In this document: positions 36,782-48,595 of the stretch, piece by piece
Layout of the letters: each line of letters starts with the position of its first letter
How positions within the stretch are numbered: position 1 is the stretch's first letter
Assembly: GCA_907165065.1 (NCBI GenBank)
Contig: OU015525.1
Location: 4,776,537-4,840,536 of the forward strand
DNA from: Caprimulgus europaeus
Lineage: Eukaryota > Chordata > Aves > Caprimulgiformes > Caprimulgidae
Direction: 5' to 3'
DNA length: 64,000 bases
The notes under the pieces: generated by a model
What the model saw: the letters and a program-made list of their open reading frames with translations, nothing else
What the model was told of the DNA's origin: nothing
Database searches by the model: none
Position numbers and translations under genes: made by a program

Positions 36782-39700
36782 TTACTTGAATTGTCAATGT
36801 ATTTAAGAAATGTATGGTTTTGGTATATTTGAAGTTAACAAGCAGTCTTGGCTGGCACTGTTGATGAATTCCTGGTGGCACACGTTGGTTTCTTAGCTGG
36901 AGGCTTTCAGTCAGTGCCAGTGGCCTGTGCTATCAAGGGTGACCCTACTGGTTTTAGGCTGGTGAAATCACCGAGCACTAAAGTACACGTCGTCACACAG
37001 GACTTAGGTGTTTTGTTCTGTTTTTTTTCCAAGTGTCTTGAGAAAGTCCTTTTTATCTCTAAGGTGAATATTTGTTATTATTTAGGACACGTACTGTGAA
37101 CTGTGTTCAGACAGGGGAACGATACTACTGAAGAATATGAGACCTTCTTGAAGAAATCAGTTGTGGGAAATACTTTAACTGAACGACTGCCATGAATTTT
37201 ATCATCTCAATTACATTTAATATATTCTGGTGATGTTCATCTATAACAGAGATGGGCTGTATTTCACCCTAGAACTGGCATTCATATAAAATACACAGTT
37301 AGACATTTTAAAGCAGCTTTAATATTTTATTTTTAAAGCTCCTTGAAGATTCTGCTTTTGGTTGAACGAACGCTGTCAAGTACTCCTTATTTTAATCTCT
37401 ATTTCTGAAAAGGTTCTTCTGCAGTTTAAAATTCTCCATCTTCTGGCCAGTGCCAGCTGTAATTACCCTTTTCCCCATGAGCTTCATGGATCAGTGTGGT
37501 TTCAAATCACCATTACTCCACATTGCACCTTCGTAAGTGAAGGTTTCTTTCACAGCACCATCGAGCTGACCAAGGTCTAGCTGCTAAGAGGGAGAAGCTG
37601 AAGCTCCCTCTCACTTCACACCCAGCAGAAGGAATGTGAAACCATTTTGGAGGGTGAGCTCACACACATTTATTTCGCTCTCTCAGTCAGGGGAAGGATG
37701 TTTTGAATTCAGAGGGTTTCAATCAAAGGCAGGGAAGGTCTGATTTTTGTCCCAGCCAGCATTTGACGTAGCCTCTTTTCTAAGAATTGGATGTCAAAAT
37801 CCATAAATCCATATTTGGGGTTGTTTATTGGAGCTGTTTAATTACAGTTCATAACACATGAATATGCACACTGCCTTGTAGCAGGAAGCTCTATTTCACT
37901 CCCTTGTAAAACCGAAGGAAATAATTATTCATTGTAAAGTCGCTGAAGTATTTGTAGCATTGCCAAAAGAATTAACTTGGGGGAACCCCTGCCAAAGCAT
38001 CTCCTCCTGTACCTTGGCCAGCCTGGGAAACCACCACTGCGGTGAGGGCTCCCAACATCTTTCATTGTCATGATTTTTCTTGAATTTGAGAGTTTTCTCT
38101 CCAGCCCCCACACTTCTCAGGGTGGAGTGGGCACTGATTTATTTATGTGTCCCTTCCCTTATCTTTTGATACAGAAAATATGGGGTTTTTATTTTTCTTG
38201 TCACTATTGAAAGATAAAGTAGTAAGATTTTATGTGTTTATTGGAGAAGCTGTGGAAAGAGAGTTGAAGAGGCTTTTTTTTATTCCTGGTGACAATAAGC
38301 ATCATTTTTTGTTGGTATAACTCTGCAGTCAAATTCATCCCCCGTGCTCCTCCAGCTCTTTGGATCTTCACTGCAGCAGGCTTAAGGTTTAGTGGTTTCA
38401 TCCTGTGTTGCTTTATACTGTAAACAATTTTAACATGTTCTGCTGCTGTCCTTCTGGTGGCATCTAACACCTCGGACGTGAGACACCATTAGTGCTCAGA
38501 TCTCGGAGGCAGGAAGCTGCACACCTGGAAATATTCCACACCAGAGCAGAAAAGCTCCAGCTCGAGCGGCTCAGGAAGGCAGAGCGTGGATATTGCACCG
38601 CTGGGTTCCTGCAGGAGTCCAGTCGGATCTGTGCTGTTTGTAGATGGTAATTTCAGACTCCAGAAGCAATAATTTCTGAGGAATGTTTCTCTTCCTGCTG
38701 GTTAGTTGACTTCCATCGAGATTTATGACCTAAACAGCCTTTTAATAACACGAATCTGGTCGTTGGCTAGCGCTGGCAGCAAGCAGTTATGGAAAGATGT
38801 GGGTTGTTCATCATCAGGAGGGAGGAAGCCAGTAAATCCAGCGGAGGTTAGTGCTTCTTGAGACACACAGTGTCCTTTTCCCCTTTCTCTTGGAGCCTTT
38901 TTCTAGCCCATGAGGTATTCCCAGCGCAGCGGGCTGGAACGGAGGCAGCTGGGAATTTGGCTTCCCAGTGCTGATACGGACCCCAGGATGAAACAGGCTG
39001 GCGTGAGGTTGTCCACAGAGGCACGGAAATGAGGGCTGAGCCTTTCTTATTCCTCTGCCATCTGATCTGAATCCCACCAACACTTGGAACAACAGCAGCA
39101 ACACCAGTTATTGTTGCCAGGTCCCTCAATCAGAACTCAATTCCATCGTTAGAAAGCATCCGCCCGCCCTCGGTTTGTGGTGAGCTCGGCCTCCCTCCGA
39201 CGTCTGTCATCAAAGGCAGGATTTTAATTGCTACCAGCCAGGTCTTGCAGGCACATGGGTTGAGGTCACATTTATGAGTAAAGGTGGAGAAAGTCACAGG
39301 CTTGTTGTTTTTTTTCCCTAGGAGAGCTCCCTCCACATCCAGACAGGAGAGGAGTTCAGGGGGAAATTCCTTCCCAGAGGCGCATCGCAGGGCTCAGCGT
39401 TGGTTTTGGGTGGTCACTCAAGTTTCCATCAATCTTGTGTAGACAGGCAGCCAGGACAACACTGGGTTGTTCAGTCCCTGTGACAAGTGGTAGCTCAGTC
39501 CCTGAGAGCTGGGTTTTTAGGTGTGTGTCTCTATATGTTCCTGTGTGTATATACATTTATATACACACTGCTCGGGCCAAAATATCCTTGGTGGTTGTGT
39601 GCTCGTCGTCACTGTACTCAACGACGTTTTCAACTGAGTTCTTCCAGGTTTCCCTCATCCTAGCTCAGCGTGAGATGAGCTCAGCTATAAATATGTATCT

Positions 39701-39836
39701 TATTTAAATGAATAAGTAAACTCCTGCATGATATCCCAAGCACATGTAGCAGCTTCGGCATCCTGAAGTCTCTGTCGTGAAAGAGAAGTTGGTTTTCTTT
39801 GCAGCTGTTTTGTCCTCGTTTCCTTTTAATAGGCCA

Positions 39837-39842
39837 AATAAA
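39837..39842 (+). promoter_or_regulatory. candidate internal polyadenylation signal of SLC45A4
   Basis: AATAAA sits in the UTR about 4.8 kb after the stop. The downstream sequence is only modestly T/G-rich, so use is uncertain. Confidence 0.3.
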
Positions 39843-41290
39843 TGTAACGAACACCAAATGTTGCACAGAAATGTTATTAATGACTGTGTAGAGAAAAATA
39901 CCAAATTTTATTTTTTTTTGCAGAAACTTTATGGTTCCAGAGTCCTCTAGCTGTTATTCTGAAACGACAAAGCTGAACGTTTGTAAAGCGCGTCAAAAAT
40001 GGTCATTTTTTTAAAAAAAAAGGTGGAGCTACCCAAAGTTTTCTGTTTCTCATGTTGCATCCAGAACAAGCCACTGGCAAAGCTGAGCTGCAGAAGCTCA
40101 ACTGGCAACTGGCATTTTGGTTTCAAGGCTCAGCAGCCCAGACAGTTGGGAAATTGTGTTAAATAATAACAAAAAAGCTCAATTGCCTGTTCCTGTCTCA
40201 CTAACATCTGCCAGGGCAGCAGGGTCTGCTCATGACAACCTCCCAGAGTTTCCTGTCCTTGGAATTAAGATCACCTCCTGGAAACACTGTTTGGTTTGGT
40301 TCTTCATCCCAAGCAGCCCTGTGGTTCTCCTGGCTTTTTCAACCTCACCTTCCCTCGCCCCAGGGAGCACCAGGGACCACCAGGGGGTTCCCAGGAGGGA
40401 CAAATGCCTTCCCCCCACCCCAGAGAAGAGAGCATTTGCTACAATTAACGAGGCTTTTGCTGCCTTTTGTGACCTGCTAAAGTTTCAGTGAAAACCCAGG
40501 ACACTTCAATTTGACATGCTCTGACCTATTTTTATTTTCCTTGTATTTTTTAAGCTGGGGGTGAAGCTCTAGGAGCATTGAGCCAAACTAGGCATCACCT
40601 TATTTAATCTGAACCTATTTATTCCTCAGTGACAGCCAAATTGTGGGAAATAGCCCCAAAAACCACAGACTTTTCTCTCAACAAATTGGCAATTCCCAAT
40701 ATTAACTTTTTTTTTCTGATGTAACATGAACACTAAGCCCTTTTGGTAGCCAAATGACCAGCTTATTTTAAATGCCTCCTATTAATAGAAAGTGGCATCT
40801 GGGCATCTCATAGCAGAAAAAAAGAAAAAAAAAAGAAAAAAAAAAAAGAGAGAATATTTGGTTCCTTTGTGAACTGGCCATATGACAACTACTTTTTTAT
40901 CAACTTATTAAGTTGGGGCACTATACTAGCTCTTGCTGAGTTTAGCAATGTTTATAAGCATGTGTTAAACACATAATGTTAAGTTTTATGAGGAAAAAGG
41001 GATAAAGAAAAGTAATGTCACAGATGAATGTTTGAGTGCGTAGACGGCAAAATGTATGTATGGTTTTTTATTTCTACACTGTTGAGCTTATTTTCTGTTT
41101 TAAGGTTAAAAAAAAAGAGAGAGTTGTTGCATGAGAACTGTTTTATTGTGTTCTGCACCTTCTGTTCTTTTTGTATAATCTTGATTATTATTTTTTTTTG
41201 TCATTTATGCATAGAAAAGAAAAATCAGTTTAGAACTCTCCTACTCCCCAGGCGTTGTGTTCCGATCCGTTGTTCTGGAAGTTCGATCTC

Positions 41291-41296
41291 AATAAA
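41291..41296 (+). promoter_or_regulatory. distal polyadenylation signal of SLC45A4
   Basis: AATAAA is followed within 25-35 bases by a G/T-rich element. Repeats and GC-rich intergenic sequence begin beyond this point, which makes it the likely transcript end. Confidence 0.65.
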
Positions 41297-41315
41297 CATT
41301 TCAGTAAGAGACTCG

Positions 41316-42307
41316 CCTGTGCCTGGTGTTTGGCCATACACTGCACAAGACAAAGCATATTCATTTATTTCCCAAGGCTTCATTAATATTTCTATTTATT
41401 ACTATCAAATATCAGCTGACAAAAAAAACCCAAGTGTTATAATTTGCAAATGTGTGATGAATTCACCTGGTACGTGCAGGGTTCAGGTGTAAGGAGGGAG
41501 GTGGCACGGGTGGAGGAGCAAACCAGTGACGCCCAGGAGAGGTCTGTGTCGCTGGTTGCAGACTCTGCTCTTGCTCTGGTTGCTCTGACCCATTTCCAGG
41601 AGGAGATGAAGGGTGGTGGCTGTCACCTGCTAAGCCAACAAAATCCATTGTGTCTCCTGCTGTCACCTATAGCGCTGCCAGGGCCGAGGGCTGCGTGGGG
41701 GACCTTCCCTTTGGGTGGCAGCATCACAGCAGGGCGGGTCTCGTCCCTCCTTTGTGAGCACGTTGGTCTGTTCTCGCTCCTCTGGTGTGGGATCCCTCTG
41801 CGTGGGAGGGCCTGGGAACGTCTCAGGAGGAAACAGGGTCAGGCTTGATTTTGAAACCAACCATAAGCAGCTTCCAAAACAGATTAACCACTTGGGCCAT
41901 TGCAAGTGACGAGAGAGGGGAAAGCCAGAGGGACCTCTGCATCAGGTGACAAATGCCAGGTGACAAGGTTAAACTTGGAGGGTGAAGAAATCAATTGTTC
42001 TGCTTTGATTTCCAGCAGTTGACTTGACAGATTGGATCTGTGACTTCTCCTGAAGGCACTTCTTCAGAACCAGTAGCAGCAGCTCAGAGAAGTCGATGCC
42101 CTCACAGTGTGTGGTTCTGTTTTGGCTCAACACAGCTTGGCTGCTCTCGTTTCACAGGACCTGAGATTAAGGCAGAAGTGAAAATACAAACCACAATGAA
42201 CCTTACTGTCAGCTTGGGCTGTGAACCTGCTTTTTCACCAGCAGCGAGGGGAGGGCGTGGGTCCAGAGAAGGAGCCACTCCAAATACCTGCAGACCTCAA
42301 GGAGGGC
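41316..42307. other. intergenic sequence past the SLC45A4 end
   Basis: Mixed composition, becoming GC-rich. No family recognised. Confidence 0.5.
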
Positions 42308-42435
42308 TGTGCTGCTTTTGGCTGGGGTAGAGTTAATTTTCTTTGTAGTAGCTGGTATGGGGCTGCTAGGAAATACGGGGGGGTGAGCGAGCGGCTGCGT
42401 GGTGCTTAGTTGCCAGCTGGGGTTAAACCACAACA
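42308..42435 (+). mobile_element. 128-bp internally deleted LTR of the same avian ERV family
   Basis: Starts TGTGCTGCTTTTGGCTGGGG, followed by TAGAGTTAATTTTCTTTGTA and GTAGCTGGTATGGGGCTG. It then jumps to GGGTGAGCGAGCGGCTGCGT and ends GGGGTTAAACCACAACA. The two ends match the start and end of the family that gave the 600-bp copies at 34,004 and 44,816; about 470 bp of middle is missing. The family assignment is by recognition. Confidence 0.75.
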
Positions 42436-43351
42436 CAGGCAAGAGCCTCCACTCCTTGCACCACTTTGCTCAGCAGAGCCCTGGCCGCTTGTCATCACCA
42501 TGGGGGACTCCAACCACCTGGCAGAGCCCCAAGGGAAATGGGGATTAAGTGGCAGGGACTCACATCCCTGTCCTCTCCTGGCATGATTAAAAGTGCAGAG
42601 GGCAAAGGGATGTGAAAGCAGCAAAGAAATAAACCTGAAGCTCTGTAGGCTGGGACTTGCAAGGCGTGACACTAAGCCTCTCCCAGTCCCTGTGTCTCCT
42701 CCAGAGGATCTGTGCCTCAGCCCCATCCCCTGTGCCAAGGGAGGAGGAGGAGGACGAGGCCGCCCTCTTCATCCCCCACAGTGCTGCAGCAGGATGCGGG
42801 CAGGGGAAAGCACCAGGAAGCAGAAACCTCCCTGGTCCTGTTGTTCCTGTTCCAGTAGGACACTATGATCCCTGGCCAGGGGTACCAGGTCCCTCCCTGG
42901 GGTGGGAGCAGGAGCAGGGTGCAGGCTCTGGGCTGGCTGGAGCACTCCAAGGAAGGGGTGAGGACAGAGGAGCTGTGTCACCCCCCACGCTGTTGTTCCA
43001 GCTCAATTCAGCTGCAGCTGTTACAAAACAGCTCGTGGTGGCCTTGGAGCAGCTGGGAACAGATCAGAGGAGCCTGGCCCAGTGCTGTCCCTGCTTTCCA
43101 GTCTCGACTGAGGATGGAAAAAACAGCAAACCATGATCTCCCCGCCAGGCAGGGTGGGATCCTGCATCCCTCAGGCTTGTTGCATGGTTGGCCCCAGACA
43201 GGCACCAGGCAGAGCTGAGACCTCGAGCACTCCCAGACCCCACTGCCACCCACTACCCAGCAGCTCCAGCCTTGCTCCAAGACATGCTCAGGAGCACAGA
43301 ACTCACTGGGGACGTGGGATGTGCCTGTGGGGTGTCACCTTCTTCCAGGTC
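42436..43351. other. GC-rich intergenic block, unidentified
   Basis: GC-rich, with many CCTGG/CAGG words and GGAGGAGGAGGAGGAC near 42,740. Long overlapping open frames exist on both strands, as expected in GC-rich non-coding DNA. It may be a decayed repeat; none could be assigned. Confidence 0.4.
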
Positions 43352-43912
43352 TTGCCAACCATGTCCTGGGCTGCACCCAGAGCAGCATGGGCAGCAGGGT
43401 GAGGGAGGGGTTTCTGCCCCTCTGCTCCGCTCTCGTAAGGCACCACCTGGAATGTTGTGTCCAGTTCTGGAGCCCCCAACACAAGAAAGACGTGGGTCTG
43501 TTAGAACAAGTCCAGAGGAGGCCATGAGGATAATCCGAGGGCTGGAGCACCTCTGCTGTGAGGACAGGCTGAGAGAGTTGGGGCTGTTCAGCCTGGAGAA
43601 GAGAAGGCTCCAAGGAGACCTTCTAGTGGCCTTCCAGGACCTGAAGGGGCTACAAGAAAGCTGGGGAGGGACTTTGGCCAAGGGCAGGGAGTGACAGAAC
43701 AAGGGGAAATGGCTTTAAACTGGAAGAGGAGAGATTGAGGTGAGATATTGGGAAGAAATTCTTCACTATGAGGGTGGTGAGACACTGGCCCAGGTTGCTC
43801 AGAGAAGCTGTGGCTGCTCCTCCCTGGAAGTGTTCAAGACCAGGTTGGATGAGGCTTTGAGCAACCTGGTCTAGTGGAAGGTGTCCCTGCTGCTGGCAGG
43901 GGGGTTGGAACT
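43352..43912 (+). mobile_element. CR1 LINE 3' fragment
   Basis: Reads [40 protein letters not shown] and then the 3' region with GCAACCTGGTCTAGTGGAAG. It ends at GGGGGGTTGGAACTGAG without the ATTCTGTG tail. Confidence 0.92.
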
Positions 43913-44732
43913 GAGTTGGGGTCCCATGTGGTGGGAAGCCCTTCACACCCTGAAAAGGGGCAGGAGGCAGCCACCTGGCAGGGAATCAGCCCTGGAGGGA
44001 CACCAGGATGGAAGGGGAGTCACAGCAGGACGGTGGCCCAGAGCCTGGGGCCAAGGGCAGTGGGCAGCTGCTGCTCCAGCTCCCAGCCCTGAGCAGGCAG
44101 CGTTTGCCGGGCCTGGGAAGCTGCACTTGTGCCAAGTGACACTTGTGCAGCATCCTCTCTGTCCTCTCACACCTGGGGTGGCACAAAGGCCACCCACCCC
44201 CTGCAGAGAGCAGGGAACATGTACTAAGGGACTGGGATGAAGGACCATGGAGGAGGAAGCCAGACACTGAGGGGGATCCAGCAGCTTACATCCCACCTTG
44301 TCCTCTGCCACCAAACCACAGCTGACCCCCTGGCAGCTGGGACCTCACCAGTGCCACCTCCACGGGGTGGGCAGTGGTGGGGAGAGGGCTGGGAGCACAG
44401 CAGCTGAAATGGACAGAGAAAGAGGAACAGGGGGAAAGTCACCCACAGCAGAGGAGTGAGGATGGGTTTTGCTTCATTCACTCCATAAGGCCGAGAGCCA
44501 AAGGCTGGATTCAGTCAGCACCGATGGAGAGAAGGGCCCAGGAACGGACCCACAGCAGCCCATGACCCCAGGCCGGGGGGCAGAGGAGGGGGCTGGTTCC
44601 TACCTCACCACATGGCCCCGTCAGGGAGACCCCAGCCAGCGCAAGACAGCCTGAGCTTCCCAGCAGCTCTGCTCGCCACAGCCGGGTTGTTCCTAGAAGC
44701 AAACACTGCCATCGCCCGGCTCGAGGCAGAAA
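43913..44732. other. GC-rich intergenic sequence, unidentified
   Basis: CA/GG-rich with no motif I recognise. Confidence 0.4.
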
Positions 44733-44815
44733 AGTCACAGAGGAGTTCAAGGTAGAAGGGACCTGTAAGAGATCAGCGAATCCAGCTCCCTGCTCCTCAC
44801 AGGGCTGCCCAGAAC
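44733..44815 (-). mobile_element. CR1 LINE 3' part, split by an LTR
   Basis: AGTCACAGAGGAGTTCAAGG, AGAAGGGACCTGTAAGAGAT and CTCCTCACAGGGCTGCCCAG form the reversed 3' end of the CR1 that resumes at 45,417. Confidence 0.7.
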
Positions 44816-45416
44816 TGTCACACTGGCTGGCAGGCAAACACCGCACAGCCACTCACAGCCCCCACCCAGGGAACAGGGGAGAGAACTGGAGGAGTAAAGG
44901 TGAGGAGACTTGTAGGTTGAGATAAGAACAATTTAATAATTGGAGTTAAATAAAATTAAAATAGTAATTATAATAATGATAACAAATATATATCTAAATA
45001 TATAGGTATATATATAAAAATATATGAGTGATGCAGAGTACAACTGCTCACCACCTGCTGATAATGATCCCAGAGGAGCAAACGGAACCCTGAAACCAAA
45101 ATCACAATCCCAGAAAAATGAGCCTGAGCAACACCCAAAAAAATCATCCCCCCCTGCCTTTTCCACTCAGCCCTGGTTAATCACTGCACGTGCCGTGCTG
45201 TGATGTGGAATATCCCACTGACACATCCAAATGCCAGTTCTGGGGTTTGCTAATTACTGCACTTCCCTCCTCCCAGTCCTTTGCACTTGCAAACTGCCCA
45301 AACACGGTGTCCTTGGACCTCATCAACGTTCTTCTCATAACAAATCCCACGCTGAAACCAAAACACAGAGCTTTGTAGCTGCTAAGAATTAACTCTATCC
45401 CAGCAAAATCAGGACG
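44816..45416 (-). mobile_element. ERV LTR nested in a CR1
   Basis: Same family and orientation as 34004-34613. The + strand has GGTGAGGAGACTTGTAGG, TGAGATAAGAACAATTTAAT, TGCTCACCACCTGCTGATAA, TTCTTCTCATAACAAATCCC and TTAACTCTATCCCAGCAAAA. It includes an expanded TATA/AATA-rich section (about 44,940-45,030). The ends are approximate by a few bases, and no target duplication was evident. Confidence 0.8.
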
Positions 45417-45695
45417 CTATGAGCATCATCCAAACGCTGCTTGAACTCTGACACTTGGTGCCCTGACCACTTTCCTGGGGAGCCCGTTCAGTCACCGACC
45501 ACCCTTGCAGTGAAGAGCCTTTTACTAATGTTCAGTCTGAACTTCCCCAGACACACACAGCTTCACCCCATTTCCTCGTGTCCTGCTGCTGGTCACCAGA
45601 GGGAGGAGATCAGGACCTCCTCCGCCACTGCCACCCTTGAGGTAGTTGTCAACTGCAATAAGGTCACTCCTCAGCCTTCTCTTCTCCAATCAATC
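45417..45695 (-). mobile_element. CR1 LINE, continuation after the LTR
   Basis: GCATCATCCAAACGCTGCTT, TTGGTGCCCTGACCACTTTC, GGTCACCAGAGGGAGGAG and TCAGCCTTCTCTTCTCCAAT give the next CR1 segment in order. So the CR1 was there first and the LTR inserted into it. Confidence 0.85.
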
Positions 45696-46714
45696 CCTTT
45701 GCCTGTGTCTTCCCAGCACCAAGGGGCCCACAAGAAGTAACTGAAAATCCAGTGAAAAGGGAACAAGACCCCACAGGGCTGCTCCTGCAGGTTAATTTCC
45801 ACAGCTGTAATGCTGGAGCAAAGCTGAAACAGTACCTGAACACATACCTGAGCTTTCTCGTCACACCAGGACACAAACCAACATGGCATCGTGCTCCCAA
45901 GTCAGTTGAGTTGGTGTTGCTGGTCCTCCTGCTCTTGGGGATGGCTTCGTTTTCTTGAAGGATCTTTGTATCTCATGGTTTGGTCTGATGTGGCAGAACT
46001 CTTCTCCCCTATACTGGTGTTCAACAGCTGGTATTAGAGACAGCAGTGCTTTTAAAAAGCAGACATCTACCCAATAAATGATGTTCCTATTCAGTAAATT
46101 ACTTTGGAGTCTTTAGAAGCACAAATATGGCTCATTTTGTCATCAGACAAGCTGGGTATGAACCTGTGAGAGGGCAAAACCAGGCCTAGAAAGTCCAGGA
46201 GGAATGAGAATCACTGACAGGCAGGTGGCAGGTTGGTGCAGCCGGGCACGTCTCCGCAGCGAGTGACATTTCATTCGCAGGACTTGTGGGTCTCTGTACA
46301 GAGAAACCTTTTAATTCAGTAAATAACGTATTTCACTTACCACCAGCAGCCAGACAGCTGCATGGGGAGGACATAAGGAACCTGAGAGTTACAGATGAGG
46401 GGCTCAAAGGAGGACACGCTGGTTTTAGAAAGGAGAATATGTCGAGAGAAAAACCCAGGCAATTCCTCTCCACAGTACGCAGAGAGGAGGCAAGTCAGTG
46501 CTAAAAAAATCATCATTTTTGTATTGTGTTGTTACACGAGAAAAAACAAAGTAGAAAGAGAGGTCAGAGTATCAGTATAGTGTTTAATATTCTTAAATTA
46601 AAAAAAAACAACCTTAAAAGGTAAAATTTCAGTTACCATCATATGATAAAACCTTTCATCAGCACATTGAAAGTGAGAAATATTACATGAAATATATTTC
46701 CAGTAGTTTACACT
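45696..46714. other. intergenic sequence between the two 3' ends
   Basis: Contains AT-rich 46,560-46,714, which may still be DENND3 UTR if the ATTAAA near 46,580 is used. Nothing else recognised. Confidence 0.4.
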
Positions 46715-46729
46715 TCTATTAGGTTTATC

Positions 46730-46735
46730 TTTATT
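46730..46735 (-). promoter_or_regulatory. candidate polyadenylation signal of DENND3
   Basis: AATAAA on the - strand, followed by T-rich and TGTGCTGATG sequence. It is the first canonical signal after the stop codon. Confidence 0.45.
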
Positions 46736-47664
46736 AACAAAATTAGCAGCTCATTTTGTCCTTCTATTTACAGCATTTTAAATATTGTATTCCACTTTAC
46801 TGAGCACTGATACAGATAAAACTATTCTGCATAGATTTACTGTTTCACTTGTAGGTAATTGTCACCAGGATTAAAAACAACCTACGTGAGGAAGCGATGA
46901 GGGAACGCTGCTCGAGAGAATCCTCCGCACCGCAATCGGATGACGCTCGCTTCAGTAATTAAGAAGTCGTTTGATGACTCTGCAACACTTAAAAATTAAG
47001 CAGGTTCTACAGAAAATAACAGCAGTTCCTCTGATGACAGAAATGGTGACTGAAGGGAAGCGTGGCAGAGGCCTGTTTGCACAGTGAACTGAAAGGATAA
47101 TATATATGGAAATTGAATAAATTAAGTGCTATGGATGAACTAAAACTGTTACAAATGTCAGGTGCTGTGCATTGTTTAAAAAGGAAGAGGTTTAAAAAGT
47201 AAGAGAGTCATTAGGAATATCTGAGTATCTTGTTTCAGCAGCAGGGAGCTTTTAGTGCTATCAGGGAGAGCCCGTGGTGTCAACACTTTAAATAACCCAG
47301 CACCATAAACACACACACACAGGGGCAGTGGAGCAGAGGGGACGGACAGTCCTGCCAGCTACATCCCGCTGCCGGTTCTGACAGACACTCAGCACCCACG
47401 GTAACTCCCCAAGTCCAACAAATGCACTTTGGGGTTTTTTTCTTTCCAGTGAGCATTTCCAGCTATTACAGGCTGGAAAGTATTGAATCCCATTTTTCAG
47501 CAATCCATGCCCTGCCCAGAAAGAGCTCCAGTGGAATTACTGAGCCAGCTTCAGCTCTCTCAGTGCAATCTGCACCTCACAGTGTGGCCCATAGCCCTGA
47601 CCCTTCACATCACCACATCTCAGGTTTAAAGCCAGCAACTCCTCACTCACATTTCTGTTTCTTT

Positions 47665-48384
47665 ATCATAGAATCACAGAATGGTTTGGGTTGGAAGGGA
47701 CATCAAAGATCATCCAATTCCAACCCCCCTGCCATCAGCAGGGACACCTTCCACTAGGCCAGGTTGCTCAAAGCCTCATCCACCCTGGCCCTGAACACTT
47801 CCAGGGAGGAGCAGCCACAGCTTCTCTGGGCAGCCTGGGCCAGTGTCTCAACACCCTCACACCAAAGAATTTCTTCCTCAGATCTCATCTAAACCTACTC
47901 TCTTCCAGTTTAAAGCCATCACCCCTTGTTCTGTCACTCCCTGCCCTTGTCAAAAGTCCTTCCTTCCTGGAGCCCCTTCAGGTCCTGGAAGGCTGCTAGA
48001 AGGTCTCCCTGAAGCCTTCTCTTCTCCAAGCTTAACAACCCCAACTCCCTCAGTCTGTTCTCAAGGAGAGGTGCTCCAGTGCTCAGTTCTTTGACCATCC
48101 TCCTGGCCTTCTCTGGACTCGCTCCGCTAGGTCCATGTCTTTCTTGTGTTGGGAGCCCCAGAGCTGGAGGCAGCACTGCAGGTGGGGTCTCAGGAGAGCG
48201 GAGCAGAGGGGCAGAATCCCCTCCCTCGCCTGCTGCCCACACTGCTCTGGGTGCAGCCCAGGACACGGTTATTGGCCTCTGGGCTCTGAGCGCACGTTGC
48301 CGCCTCATGTTGAGCTTCTCGTCCACCAGCACCCCAGGTCCTTCTCCCCAGGGCTGCTCTCCATCCATTCTCTGCCCAGCCTGT
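47665..48384 (-). mobile_element. CR1 LINE fragment inside probable DENND3 3'UTR
   Basis: The + strand opens ATCATAGAATCACAGAATGG and runs back through the 3' region to the RT C-terminal part (- strand: [20 protein letters not shown]). It ends near ATGTTGAGCTTCTCGTCCAC. Sense to DENND3 and inverted to 50180-50750. Confidence 0.92.
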
Positions 48385-48595
48385 ATTTGTGTTTGGAGTT
48401 TATCAAACATGCAGGGACAGTACAAGGAGAGATTCACTTCCGTTTGGATTTTCTACAACAATGTAGGGACTGAAACAACTCAATAAATACAAAACAATAA
48501 CACTGACAGGCGGCTGAAATATATGCAAAATGCTGGAGTAAACACAGCCCGAGGTCTTCAGTTTTTTCTGGCACAGGTAGACGTATTTTGAACAG

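Larger units (their letters stand above)
35069..41315 (+). other. SLC45A4: SLC45A4 3' untranslated region
   Basis: After the stop codon about 6.2 kb runs to a canonical AATAAA (41291-41296) with a GT-rich downstream element (TGTGCCTGGTGTTTGG near 41,314-41,330). No CR1 or LTR fragment was seen in the block, unlike the sequence on either side, which fits a transcribed UTR under constraint. It contains A-rich runs near 40,820-40,850. The long open frames inside it are low-complexity or chance. The boundary is inferred; no transcript data were available. Confidence 0.75.
46715..48595 (-). other. DENND3: probable DENND3 3' untranslated region (with a CR1 insert)
   Basis: Below the stop no AATAAA or ATTAAA is visible on the - strand until AATAAA at 46735-46730. 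A second candidate, ATTAAA, lies near 46,580. A CR1 (47,665-48,384) lies inside the interval in the same orientation as the gene. The extent is inferred, not proved. Confidence 0.45.

Noticed and set aside
41028-41492. 154-codon open frame at the end of SLC45A4 UTR
   Set aside because: Hydrophobic low-complexity reading of T-rich sequence that spans the polyadenylation signal.
42657-43280. Overlapping open frames in the GC-rich intergenic block
   Set aside because: Frames are open on both strands and several phases at once, as GC-rich non-coding DNA gives; no family seen.
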